A stretch of DNA of 64,000 nucleotides from Gracilaria gracilis (GCA_030374805.1 JARGSG010000202.1:558001-622000); one strand, 5' to 3'; counted from the stretch's first letter, positions 22,551 through 33,194 are shown. The notes: a model not told the origin generated them from the letters alone. Made by a program: numbers and translations.

Positions 22551-22579
22551 TCACGCCACCTCGACGCTGAGCAGGTCCG
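22551..22579 (-). pseudogene. severed 3' end of the membrane-protein gene
   Basis: When the copia element (22580-29027) is removed with one copy of the target duplication, the minus-strand frame of the gene at 29028-30570 continues here as ...SSADLLSVEVA followed by TGA at 22551-22553. This natural ending is replaced by element sequence (ECGKIGE-stop) in the present locus. Confidence 0.65.
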
Positions 22580-22864
22580 TGTGGTAACAAGTGCAAATTA
22601 TCAGCCTCCACGTCGGGAGGGTGATAATTAAATGCAGCTGTGTAGCCACGCAACTGTCGGACTGACAGTTGCGTGGCCTTCTAGATAGTAGACTGCATTG
22701 CGCGTTTCCCATTCAGGAAACGCGTAATGTCTATAAAAGCGGGGTGAACCGAGGAGTTCGGCTTCTCCTCGGTTCATCATCCTCACTATCAACTACACTT
22801 TCTACTTTACTTCTTCCTCGCGCGCTCCCTTCCCCGCGCGCACTTACTCTCTTATTTGACCACA
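22580..22864 (+). repeat. copia 5' LTR with four hairpins
   Basis: 285 bp. Contains four consecutive inverted repeats: 22597-22629, 22645-22677 (arms GCCACGCAACTGTC / GACAGTTGCGTGGC), 22701-22724 (CGCGTTTCC / GGAAACGCG) and 22745-22776 (TGAACCGAGGAG / CTCCTCGGTTCA). The last one lies just past the TATA box and so would be at the 5' end of the RNA. Confidence 0.92.
22732..22739 (+). promoter_or_regulatory. TATA box of the copia LTR
   Basis: TATAAAAG in the 5' LTR, with the fourth hairpin beginning 6 bases later. The 3' LTR copy reads TGTAAAAG at 28895-28902, one of the four LTR differences. Confidence 0.65.
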
Positions 22865-22881
22865 TTCGCGAATTAGGTAAC

Positions 22882-23965
22882 ATGGACAAACAAGGTATGT
22901 TTACTAATTCTTAATTTAGATTTTAATTCATTTTTCTATTCTATTTCTTCTAGATTAAGTGGGTCTTGAGACCAGTAAATCTTAATCTAGGTGTCTTAGA
23001 ATAGAAATTATTCTATTTCTGTAAATAGAGTACCCCAAACTGGGGATAAATTTCTGTCTAAATTTGCCAGCATTGGCTGAGGCACAGCACCAGAAAATAA
23101 ACTAATTTATTTTTATCTTTTCGGTGCAGTCATCTTGCCGACCACAACACGCATACGTGGCCGACGTGGACAGGCTGTGCCCGTGCACCTCGGGGTCGTC
23201 GTTGAAGACGTCACCCACGTGGACACGGGACAGGTCACGCCGACCACTGCGGCTACCAAACCCAAGGTTACTGAACCAAGCGGACGCGCTGCGTCGGGCA
23301 TCCGCGCCCGTCAGCACCGCACCCGTGCCGCACCCGAACACTGCGGTAACCCGCCCCCATCGGCTCCCGAATATCCCGCTGCCAACCCGACCGGACCGCG
23401 CTCCGCACCGCGTCCCTCGGCAGCCCCCGCTACTAGTCCCGCCTCAAAAGAACCGCCCACCGCCTCGCGTCCTGCGGCATCCCCCGTTCCTAACCGCCAC
23501 TCGACTGGATTGCGCTCCGAAGCGCGTCCGTCGAGTTCCTTTGCACCGACCGACATCACCGGCAGCCAAAGCTCCACGCCATCTCGCCCAGGATCTTCAA
23601 CCACACCAGCCCACCCGGATCCAACACCTGTGCCACGGGTTCAACGTGGCGAGAAGGCGAGACTGAAAATCCTTTCGGTCCGCAAGGAAAAAACTCTGCG
23701 CCAGCAGACAGCGAAAATTGCCAAGCCAAAGAATCGCTTCACACGTCACTGCAAGCTGTGTGACGTATACAGCAATTCCGCCACCACCTGGCGTGCGCAC
23801 AACAACAGGAAGGCGCACCGTCGCAACGTGGACAACAAGGGTACGCCGCCACGCCGCAACGTGTGCAAACGCGACTTTGATTCCCACCGCCATCTGGAGA
23901 GCCATCTTCAAGGCAAAGCTCACCAAAAAGTGCTTTCGTCTCAAGACAACCGCTTTTTAAATTAG
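22882..23965 (+). CDS. spliced leader ORF of the copia element with two U1-type zinc fingers
   Basis: The long frame (23135-23962) has no ATG at its start. A short upstream exon supplies one: ATG at 22882-22884, MDKQ plus one base, then GTATGT at 22895. A TTTACTAATTC branch-site-like sequence and TTTTATCTTTTCGGTGCAG ending at 23129 follow. Joining 22894 to 23130 gives MDKQVILPTTTRIRGRRG in frame, a protein of about 282 residues. Its middle is Pro/Ser/Ala-rich. The end has HCKLCDVYSNSATTWRAHNN with C-x2-C and H-x5-H spacing as in U1/JAZ-type fingers, and a second finger (VCKRDFDSHRHLESHLQGKAH) in which the first Cys is Arg. Nucleic-acid binding is likely. It lies upstream of gag, where copia elements normally have no extra gene; it could be captured. 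Intact, unlike gag and pol. Confidence 0.6.
22895..23129 (+). other. predicted spliceosomal intron in the copia leader
   Basis: 235 nt with GTATGT donor, TACTAAT near the donor, a pyrimidine tract and GCAG acceptor. An alternative acceptor (TTCTTCTAG, 22955) exists but leads into stops. Genomic RNA must stay unspliced, so splicing would produce a subgenomic messenger for the leader ORF. Confidence 0.55.
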
Positions 23966-24040
23966 ATTGAACCATTGCTAGTTAAACAAAGAACTTCTGC
24001 GTAACCCCCTCATTTGCTTGGGCGAATTTTTTTTAACACT

Positions 24041-25564
24041 ATGGTTGAGAGATTTGCCAACGATATCCGTCTGCACAATGTTGCCCAAAAAACATTGGCG
24101 GATACCGTCCGTAGTTACGAACTCACTGACCCGGACGCCCGAGGTCAGGATTTTTTGAATATCTTTAAAACAGATTATCCTCCCGATCTTCTGTTTGATT
24201 TCAACATTTCCGCAAATTTCGCGCTTATTCGTCTACTTCTCAACTTCCTCCGAGACCGAGATGTGGAAATTCGAACCCATGAACCCAACTATCTTCTGTT
24301 CAACTTGGCCGTGACAATTTTTGACACGGAAAGTGAACTTGAAGAATGCTTCCGCAGGATCATCCTACTTCGGCAAGCATTGGAAAGTGACTCCCACCCT
24401 GGAGTTTCACACACGTCCATAGATACGCTTCCTAGGATCGCGAACCCCAACCGTGGGGCAAGCAACACCGAGTCGGAGCAAGGTTCGAATCAACCAGGAG
24501 CAAACATAACGAGGACATTCGAACGGAAGTACGCCGCCCGAGGAATTTGACCCAGATTCAAGGGCGACTCCAACAAGTTCTCAGGAGATCTCAGTCAATG
24601 TTGGCAGGAATACGTAGACGAATTCACCGCCACGGCCGAGGAATACGAAATTCCGGAGACCTACTGGCTGAAGTTCATGCGACACTTTCTGACGGGAAAG
24701 GCGAAACGTTACTTTCTGACACACGTTCTCCCAAACACCAAAACGTTCGGAGAAGCATGCGTTAAAATGACGACAATCTACGATTCTGTCAGTCGCCAAA
24801 AACGTGCCGAAAACGTCGTTAGTAACCTTCGCTTGGACCAATTCCTGTCAGAATCCACTACCGTCCCCGAGGCCCTTACCATTCTGGACGAAAAAATCTC
24901 CACCCTTACCCCACAATGCCCTACCTACAGCCGATCTGATCAACACAAGATCACATACCTTTGAAAGGCTGTGGTAGGACATCGATTTGCCCGAGATGCC
25001 ATACATCGCCTAGATACGGACAGCCTTCCGTACCAGGAATTTGTCACCCAACTGGATTCCTGCGCTCAACTCCAAGTCGAAGAAGAAGAACAAAACCCTT
25101 CAAAAAGGTCCTCGAAACCCGGGTTTCTCCCGAAACCCAAAGATACGTTCTTCACTCGATACGGACGCCCAGTCCAGTCGTCATATTCTAGGCCCCAAAC
25201 CAAATCGGAAGTTACCTGCTTCAACTGCGGATAACCTAACCACACCGTAAGACATTGCAAACACCCACGCAATCTTGCGAATATCTCAGCTCGTCGAGTT
25301 CAATACCGCGAAAAGAAACGCTTCGGCCATAACCAAAACAAGGCACTCAAGCAAGTTCTATTCGAACTCTGCGAACAGTTGGACCAATCCTCTGATTCGG
25401 AGTCAGAAGAGGCAGGTACGTTTTTCAACACTACTTTACAGGACCAAGGCGACGAAACCCCAAAGGAAGCTATGAACTCCGACAACAACGCGCCGGAAGA
25501 AGTCGTAAACAACTTCTTCGAGTCGCTTAACCTTCACGCGACCGATAACCCTTTGGATTTTTAG
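24041..25564 (+). pseudogene. copia Gag with three in-frame stops
   Basis: One frame runs 508 codons from ATG 24041 to TAG 25562-25564, broken by TGA 24548-24550, TGA 24962-24964 and TAA 25232-25234. Middle part (FSGDLSQCWQEYVDEFTATA, RHFLTGKAKRYFLTHVLPN) resembles the capsid region of copia gags. The zinc knuckle CFNCG-stop-PNHTVRHC keeps C-x2-C-x4-H-x4-C with a stop in a variable position. The acidic tail leads to the gag-pol junction. The two TGAs are one C-to-T step from CGA and the TAA from CAA. Gag would form the particle that carries the element RNA. Confidence 0.8.
25549..25564 (+). promoter_or_regulatory. gag-pol overlap with T-run, possible -1 frameshift site
   Basis: The pol frame (-1 relative to gag) opens after a TAA at 25546-25548 and the gag stop is at 25562-25564, so the two overlap by 16 bases. 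The sequence GGATTTTTAG there contains five Ts directly before the stop. Ribosome slippage on this run would fuse gag to pol. Confidence 0.4.
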
Positions 25565-28500
25565 ACGGGAACTCTTTTGCCTTCCCGAATAGAGTTCCGA
25601 CCCTAGTCCCCAAAGTAGCACGTAAGATAGCTGGTAAACGTAGTAGTAGAAATAAGTACAAAAAGCCACCGATAGAAATACTTGCTTGCGATGTTTCAAC
25701 CATCGCGGACAAGGCCCCCACGGAGCATTTCAATGGCGCATGCTTGGACACCGGAGCCCAACGAAGCATCATCGGAGTACGGCAGGCCCGCGCCTACCGC
25801 AAGTCAGTTGACATCCGCTTTAAGCACCACAAGTCGCGCCTGAGATACCGTCTCGGTAACACAATTTTCAAGCCGATTGGTAACATTCCAATCCGAATAC
25901 ACGCCCCCAACGGACGTACCTTGAAGCTCTCCGTTGACGTCATCGACGCCAACATTCCGCTTCTTCTTGGCCTCAACTTCATGGACCACGAGAGACTCTA
26001 TGTCAACAATGTTACTAACCAACTGGTTTGCTCCAGAGGCTGGAATATGCCAATCACACGCAAGTTTGGTCACCTCTACGTCGATTGGAACGAATTCCTT
26101 GACATCAGTTTCACGAAAGCTGAAATCCGGAAACTACATCTTCACTTTTACCACCCCTCAACCGGAAAACTCTTTAATCTCATCAAAAAGGCCCAACCCG
26201 AAGACGCCAACAAGGCCACAAGAGAGTTACTAGAAGCAGTCACCAAAGCTTGCAAAACTTGTCAGCTATTCACCCCGAAACCCCAAAGCTTTCAAATATC
26301 ATTTCCCCACGGCATCGTGTTCAACCGAGAGCTATCTTTAGATCTAATGTTCATTAATCAAAGAGCCATACTCCACGTCGTCGGTCTTCAAACGCACTTC
26401 AGCGCCGCCGTTTTCGTCAATATCCAATCCCTCGATTCTGTCTGGAACGCATTCCTTGAATGCTAGACAACAATTTACACCTGTTTTCCTGACTCCATTC
26501 GCTGCGACCAGGGCTCGGTCTTCACCTCCTCACGTTGGCAGACTCTTATGGAAGAGAACGGTGTCAAGTTCTCCCTCTCCGGGGTCGAAAGACACAACTC
26601 ACTTGGTTCCGGAGAGAGATACCACGACCCCCTTCGCAGAATCTACACTAAGATTTGACAGGAACGTCCTAACGTAGACTTTAGACTGGCACTCATACTT
26701 GCCATCAAAGCTATGAACGACACCATGAACCCAGAAGGCCTCGTTCCTTCGCTATTAGTGTTCGGAGTACTTCCTCGTTTCCCTGGCGTCGCATGTAAGC
26801 TGTCAGACCAGCACGCTCGCATGGAAGCGTTGACGCTAGCTCGCCACGAAATGGAGATTATCTCTAATGAACTTCGACTCCGTACCGCATTGAACCGTAG
26901 AATCCCTGCGGTCACCAAAATCGACTTTACAGTCGGTCAGAAAGTCCTTGTGTATCGTGAAGACGTTACACCCCCTTGGACCGGACCGTACAAGATCACA
27001 AAGATTGACAACAAACAAATCTTCATCGATCGCAACGGCTCCGAAGTCCAACACAACGTCACTCAGGTCAAACCCTACATTGACGACAACAGTTCTGAAA
27101 CAGAGACTCAATCCCCTTCCTATATCGACATACTCCAATCGTTTTTCTCCGATTTTAGCTCTCCAGAAGAATTTCCAACCCACATTACGGAAATTCTCCA
27201 ACCCAGAGATCCCCGCAAGCCTCTTCCGCAGTTTGACGCGGCAAGAAAGAAAGAGATCAAGGGTTTGCACAAAAGGGAAACTTGGAAAACGGTCAAGATT
27301 GAAGACATCCCGCCGAACGCCAATATACTCGGAGGACGCTTCGCTCTTAGTATAAAGAACAAAGGGACACCTGAGGAGCTTTACCAAGCTCGATTCATTG
27401 CCCAAGGACATCGGGATAAGGACAAAAACATCCTTATTCATAATTCAACAACTATTAGAAAATGTACAATTAGAACTATTCTCACTTTATCCGCCATTTT
27501 TGGTTTTAGAATCTGAAGCCACGACATGAGCCTGGCATACTTACAAAGCAACAAGAAACTGGAGAGAGAAGTATATTTAAAACCATCAGCAGACTTCAAA
27601 ATGCCCCCAAACATTGCTTTGAAGTTGCTGAAACCTCTCTACGGCCTGTCGGACTCCGGAGACTATTAAAATAGAACAATGTTGGAACACCTAAAGGATG
27701 AACTCGAAATGGCACAGGCTAAATCCGATATCTCACTCTTCCACAGAAAATTCGACAAGAAACTTGGTGGAATGATTGGAATCTACGTGGATGATTCACT
27801 CCTATCTGGAAACGAGCAATTTCTCGAACTCACAAACAAATCACTCAAACGTTTCGAATCCAGAGCCAGAGAATTCGATAACTTCAAATTCTCAGGAATG
27901 AACATAAAAAAGGAACCAAATGGGTTCACCACATGTCAAAAAGAATATGTGAATAAATTGGAAACACTGCCAGACGATAGTTTTGCATCATTTAGATCGC
28001 TTAGAGCCAAATTAGCTTGGATATGTAACTCACGCCCAGACATCTGCTTCATTGTGATCAAACTCTCGCAAGTAACCGAAGAAATGTTTCAGAAAAAACC
28101 CAAGGACTATGGAAAACTAATTAATAAGTCGGTTTCTTATCTGAAAGGCACGAGCAACAAAATGCTCTCTTTCAGGAAACTTGACTTCGACAGTCTTTGT
28201 CTCAGGGTTTACGCTGACTCATCATTTGCCAATAATGGAGACCTTACTTCACATCTCGGTTATATAGTGCTTCTCGCAGACAGGCACGATAACTGAAACG
28301 TTCTTCATTATGCCAGTTATAAGAGCAGAAGAGTCGTTAGAAGCGTATTGGGAGGAGAATTGTACGCCTTCGCAGACGCCTTTGATTTTGCCTTCACTTT
28401 GAAAACGGACATAGAGGAAATGATTGGTAAGGAATTGCCGTTGCGTATGTTTACCGACTAGAAAAGTTTGTTCGACGTTATAACCAAGTCCTCTACTACC

Positions 28501-28705
28501 GCAGAACGGAGGTTGATGATCGACATTGCCGCTGTTCGAGAGGGCTACGAATCAAAGTGCATTTGTGATGTTGGTTTTCTTGCGTTCAGAATATAATCCC
28601 GCGGACGTTTTTACAAAACTCACGGGAAATCATGTTTTGGATACAATAATGCTAGATAACAAAGTTGTCCATCCTACGGAACAATGGGTAGTTAGAAATC
28701 TATAG
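25549..28705 (+). pseudogene. copia Pol: protease, integrase, reverse transcriptase, RNase H; many stops
   Basis: Aspartic protease ACLDTGAQRSIIG (about 25740), GAG-preintegrase zinc region (LHLHFYHPSTGKLFN ... CKTCQLF), integrase core with Asp in ELSLDLMFI, Asp in IRCDQGSVFTS and Glu in GVERHNS. RT has SLAYLQS and IYVDDSLLSG; RNase H has VYADSSFANN, LGYIVLL and TDxKSLFDVI. The order protease-integrase-RT-RNase H defines copia. In-frame stops: 26464 TAG, 26656 TGA, 27514 TGA, 27667 TAA, 28294 TGA, 28459 TAG and 28594 TAA; at the last the frame shifts and resumes as EYNPADVFTKL to TAG 28703-28705. Conserved neighbours show that these are mutations: Trp or Arg at several TGAs, Ser at 28459. Confidence 0.88.
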
Positions 28706-28728
28706 TATACATCGTCTCTTACGACTTT

Positions 28729-28742
28729 AGAAAGAGATCGAG
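28729..28742 (+). promoter_or_regulatory. polypurine tract of the copia element
   Basis: AGAAAGAGATCGAG directly before the 3' LTR (TGTGG at 28743), the expected primer for plus-strand synthesis. Confidence 0.55.
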
Positions 28743-29027
28743 TGTGGTAACAAGTGCAAATTATCAGCCTCCACGTCGGGAGGCTGATAATTAAATGCAG
28801 CTGTGTAGCCACGCAACTGTCGGACTGACAGTTGCGTGGCCTTCTAGATAGTAGACTGCATTGCGCGTTTCCCATTCAGGAAACGCGTAATGTCTGTAAA
28901 AGCGGGGTGAACCGAGGAGTTCGGCTTCTCCTCGGTTCATCATCCTCACTATCAACTACACTTTCTACTTTACTTCTTCCTCGCGCGCTCCCTTCCCCGC
29001 GCGCACTTACTCTCCTATTTTACCACA
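28743..29027 (+). repeat. copia 3' LTR
   Basis: 285 bp, same as the 5' LTR except at four positions. The first hairpin is perfect here (ATTATCAGCCTCC / GGAGGCTGATAAT), whereas the 5' copy has one mismatch. Confidence 0.92.
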
Positions 29028-30570
29028 TTCCGCGCTGCTCACGACGCGGCACACGCTGCGCGACTTGTTGAGGTGGCGCATGTCGCGGCGGCTCAGCATC
29101 AGCGGCAGCGCCGCCTGCGACGCGTCGTCCGCGCACCGCCCGGGCTGCCGCGTTGCACCACGCCTGCACCACCGGTACGGCTTGACGAAAAACGCGCACA
29201 CGAACACCGAGCTGGTGCCGATGATGAGCATCATGCAACGAGCAGCCACTACCACCGCGTCTGCTTGGGGTGCAACGCCATCGCCGTGCCCATCAACGCC
29301 GTCACCACGCACACGCTGCCCGCCGCCGAGCAGAAAAACGCCTTCTGCGTCTCGCAGCGCGCCACGGACGACGACAGTGCCACCGACGCGTCAAACCACG
29401 TGAACAACAACCGCCACTGCTGCTCCGTGTGCTGCGTCGCCCACGAGAACACCAGCGTTGCCATTTCCACCCCGATCACGAACAGTGCCAGCGCCACCTT
29501 GAACACCAGCCACGCTGTTCCCCACTTGCGTCGCTTGCGTCTGCTGCGCGCGCGCATGTCGTGTCCCATGGGCGTCCAGATCCCAATCAAAGCGAACAGC
29601 CCGGTGAGTCCGGCCCCAACCGCCAGAAACGCGTCCAAGGACGATGGTTCCTCCGGTCGTTCCCGTAGGAACGAGTCCTCGTTGCGCCCGATTGCTAGCT
29701 GATCTTGCTGGCGCTCCCATCCAATCCGCGCTTCTTTGCGCGTAGTCGAACAGCTTTCCACACTCTTCTCCATCTCCGCTTTCCACCACCAGCTCATCTT
29801 TCAACTTCAAGTCACCCACGCTGTTGTTTCCAAACACGTAAAACTCATCAGTTGATGACGTTGCCGCTCTGTCTTTAAACTCCTCAATTATCTGTTTAAA
29901 GCTCATATTCGGTAGTGAGTCAACGTCCGTCTGCGATATGTCCCGAACGTACCTTCGTCTCCCAACCTTGTTCCAAAACTTGTTCACCCAAAGCCGTACC
30001 ACAAACTCATTCGACTCAGGAATGCCATGAACGTCATCCAACTCAATTTTTTTGCAGCCGAAGTAGCTCCGTGTGGCAATCCCTCCACTTGCCATCTATT
30101 CTAGGATATGTGCACACCACTTGTTCTCGCCCCTCCACTGGAATAATACGTCTCGGCTGCAGGACAATAGCCTCCCGGCAGCCCAAGTCCAAACAGCGAC
30201 AAGCAACAAGCACTTGCGTCGAGTGTCCCTGAATGTTTCTGTCTTCGTCCGCAAACTTCTAGTGCATTTCTCCGACAAGTCCCGGGCTGTTGTGCGCAAG
30301 CGTGCATCGTTTTTCACTCGACGGCGAGCATCGCGCAGGGCTGTTCAACACGTTGCTGATCGCACGTTTGAAAGTGACAGTCACAGATGAGTCGCGACGC
30401 GTGCGATGCACATCGTACGGCCTGTCTGGGCCACGTGTTGTGAGGCGCACCGCTACACTTTGTCTCCATCTCTCCGATTCGTCCAGTTGCGTAACGAAAT
30501 GATCCGCCGTGCATGATCGCCACAGCATGACCAAGACAGAGACTGGGATGAATGCAGAATGCGGTTTCAT
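29028..30570 (-). pseudogene. multi-pass membrane protein with signal peptide, decayed and cut by copia insertion
   Basis: Starts at ATG 30568-30570 with a hydrophobic signal (HSAFIPVSVLVMLWRSCTA), then an extracellular-type domain. TAG at 30259-30261 interrupts it, after which the frame goes on with VLVACRCLDLGCREAIVLQP. A shift near 30075 leads to IELDDVHGIPESNEFVVRLW in the frame of 30095, a second shift near 29740 to the membrane part (AFLAVGAGLTGLFALIGIW, WLVFKVALALFVIGVEMATL, FFCSAAGSVCVVTALMG), and a third near 29270 back to CMMLIIGTSSVFVCAFFVKP. Four or more membrane helices result. The natural C-terminus lies at 22551-22579 beyond the copia element. Family not recognised. Total about 520 residues before decay. 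Confidence 0.6.
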
Positions 30571-31664
30571 GGTCGTGTATGTTCCTCGTCGGACAAGTAA
30601 CGGGGGCTGCACTGTTCATTCCAAAACGGTTGCAAGTGGCCAGAAGCTGGTGCGGCTCGTGCGGAACGATGTTGAACACTACAACGGGTACCAAGGGTAG
30701 ATATGGTACGAACGGTTCGCGTCGAACTTGGGCCGAGTGGGCCACTTGTATCTACCAAACGAGTCAATGGCGAATTGTGTAATGCAATGCTCTATTTGCA
30801 ATTGCATTGTAAAATAGAACGGAATTCCCATGAGGTTATAGAGACGGTGTTTCAGCAACACGGTTGGGTTGCTTTTTTTTGTTTCCTAACGGGGAACGAT
30901 AGATGGGCTTGATACTGTAATCAGGGTAGATGCCAAACGCTGCCAACATAGCGCATGCCTCCACAAGGTTGTGAGTTGCAGCTTTTCGATGGCTGTAACT
31001 GTAACATGGTGTGTGGTATTGATTATTGGCAGTGGCTGCGGCGACGAGAGGAATTTGTGTACGTAACCAGTGGTTGAGCATTGTTTTCAGAATACAGACG
31101 GTGATAGGAGTTGGGCGTACAGGGCCATGATCCTCGCTGTGGCGTACTGCGGAAACAGTGGTGAGTGCAGTGACAAGTCGTTTAGATACCAAGATACCTA
31201 CCGTAGACAAATATTGCATGCAATATTTGCGTTGAAGCTTGTTTCATTGTTGTTGTATTGTGAGAACAATAATGACAAGAACTTGTGACATGGGAAGCAG
31301 TAGATAGTAGGTGCTGATGGATTGGATAGCGGTGGCATGTTGGGAGTTGGAACTGGTTTTCGAAGCTATGGCGTTCTGATTCTGAACAGCTAGAAAGCTT
31401 ATTTTAGAAGCACCAAAGAAGATTCGTATACTGTACGTATATGCATATCTTAGCTAAGATTTACATATGTATCGAGAGTTGTGACATGAAGATAAGAACG
31501 AAGGTACACTTTAGATATGGGGGACGTGATGCTTTCCGAATGCTTTCCGAATGCTTATGGACAACACACCACGTGGACACGTGGTACACAAATTCCACAA
31601 ATACACACACGCCACGTGTGGCTGTTGGGCACGGATGCAACTTGAAGTTGCCACACCCTTGGTA
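30571..31664. other. no confident gene
   Basis: Short ORFs on both strands. The longest, minus 30836-31219 (127 codons), shows no domain. May contain the promoter of the membrane-protein gene at its left edge. Confidence 0.4.
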
Positions 31665-31689
31665 CAGTCCCCGTCATAAGTATACGAAC
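31665..31689 (+). repeat. left outer terminal inverted repeat of the Tc1 element
   Basis: Begins CAGTCC after the TA target. Matches the right end with two differences (CCCG versus CTCG, CATAAG versus CAAAAG). Confidence 0.9.
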
Positions 31690-31847
31690 AGGGGTTACAC
31701 GGACATAACTGCAGATAAAAGCGCCTGTTGTAGTTATCCTTTAGATCATTTATATGAAAAAAAAACCACCCCAATTGGCCCCATCACTACTGTAAAGACT
31801 GTGTTTGTTTCTGTATTAAAAAATAAAGTGCCATTTCAACTCACAGC

Positions 31848-31861
31848 AAAAGTATACGAAC
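31848..31861 (+). repeat. left inner repeat (transposase site) of the Tc1 element
   Basis: AAAAGTATACGAAC, the core of the terminal repeat, repeated in the same orientation about 175 bp inward. Confidence 0.75.
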
Positions 31862-31986
31862 GATTCAAATTATGGCGCGCAAATGTCAACAACACTCCAT
31901 TCAAAGCAACCTAGAGTGCATCAATAAACCATTGACCCTTCTTTATTGTATCTAGCTTTCTTATCTCCCAAACCAACCACTACAAA

Positions 31987-32985
31987 ATGCCCCGGGGCAA
32001 ACATATTACGACTGAAGAGGTTGCAGCTATAAAAGCCTATCGCTTTGTTGGAAAGTCTTTTGGCTTTATTGTTAACCAATTGAAACGGTCCAAATCAGCA
32101 ATATGTACCGTTTTAAAGCGCCAAACACCAGGCATTGCCAAAAAACGCTGTGGTAGACCTCACAAATCATCACCTCAAACCAAACGCCGTATAAAGAAGA
32201 CGCTTTCTAAACGTTCATGCTCCGCATTTCAGCTCAAAAAAGATTTGGACTTGGACATTCCTGTCTCCACTGTAACTCGTGAAATCCACCGTTTCAAAAT
32301 TTTTGATTATAAGAAGAAAAAAGTAACACGTTTGATAACTGAAAATCACCGTCAACAGTGTCTTGAATAGGCAATGTATCACAATTGTTTCTACGTAGAT
32401 GAGTGGCAAATGGTGATTTGGAGTGATGAGAAAAAATTTAATGGAGATGGTCTTGATGGCTGGAGCTTTTATTGGCATGACTTACGTCATGATGAACAAG
32501 TTTTTTTGAAACGGAAACATAGAGGAGTTTCTGTCATGTTATGGAGTTGTTTTTCATACTATGGTAAAGGGCCCTTGGTGTTTATTGATGTAACTGTAGA
32601 CTCTAAGAAGTATATACATATGATACAGCAGCATATGGTACCATGGGCTAACATGCAACATGGTAGTAATTGGATTTTTCAGCAGGACAATGCCCCTATT
32701 CACAAATCGCAGTATAGCATGAAGTGGTTTACGGAGAACAAATACAATTTAATGGAGTAGCCAGCACATTCTCCGGATCTAAATTCTATAGAGAATCTTT
32801 GGAGGATACTCGCTTACAGGGTCTACGCTGATTGTAAGCAGTATGACTCCAAAGAGGCTCTGAAGCAGGCTCTTCGCGATGAGTGGGACAAAATAGACCC
32901 TCACGTGCTAACCATGCTTAATAACAGCATGCCTAGGCGTTGCATGGCTGTAATGCGCGCTAACGGGCGCAAAACAAAGTACTAA
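31987..32985 (+). pseudogene. Tc1 transposase (DD34E) with two in-frame TAG stops
   Basis: 332 codons in one frame from ATG 31987 to TAA 32983-32985, interrupted by TAG at 32368-32370 and 32758-32760. N-terminal paired-type helix-turn-helix (SFGFIVNQLKRSKSAICTVL) with a GRPHKS AT-hook-like linker and a second HTH, then the DDE domain: Asp in VIWSDEKKFNGDG, Asp in FQQDNAPIHKS, Glu in SPDLNSIENLW. Thirty-four residues separate the last Asp and Glu (counting the stop position), the canonical Tc1 spacing. Both stops sit where the family has Trp (LE-stop-A; LME-stop-PAHSPDLN), so TGG became TAG. Otherwise full length and without indels, hence a fairly recent loss. Confidence 0.92.
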
Positions 32986-33024
32986 GCTGGGGTTAGATGC
33001 GCAGCAGGTCAAAAATATGATTTT

Positions 33025-33051
33025 GTTCGTATACTTTTGAACCGCCCTGTA
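33025..33051 (+). repeat. right inner repeat of the Tc1 element
   Basis: GTTCGTATACTTTTGA followed by ACCGCCCTGTA, close to the complete outer repeat including its CTGTA end. Confidence 0.75.
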
Positions 33052-33194
33052 AGGTGAAGGGCTTGCACTGTAGGCGCTACACAATGTTTGAAGGGTTTTT
33101 ATTGTCACTAGAATGTTTTAATGAAGTAAAAGAAAGTTTATTGTAATCTACCCCACAGTCTCTCAGAAGTGCTGTGTACTGGCCTTCAGCCCCC

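Larger units (their letters stand above)
22580..29027 (+). mobile_element. copia-type LTR retrotransposon, complete
   Basis: 6,448 bp between two 285-bp LTRs that begin TGTGGTAA and end CCACA; the right LTR ends TTACCACA, a perfect inverted repeat of its start. Four substitutions separate the LTRs. The flanks are GTCCG (22575-22579) and TTCCG (29028-29032), a 5-bp target duplication with one mismatch. Order inside: spliced leader ORF with zinc fingers, gag with CCHC knuckle, then protease, integrase, RT, RNase H, which is the copia order. At least ten in-frame stops and one frameshift break gag and pol, so this copy must have moved in trans or been damaged since. It interrupts a host gene's 3' end. 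Confidence 0.92.

Noticed and set aside
21853..22570. Ala/Arg-rich ORFs on both strands around 22 kb
   Set aside because: Overlapping frames in a GC-rich region with CAG/CGG runs; the PET127-like frame is the only one with conserved motifs.
22669..22914. ORF starting MRGLLDSRLHC present in both copia LTRs
   Set aside because: Conserved only because the LTRs are near identical; it runs across the hairpins and TATA box and has no domain.
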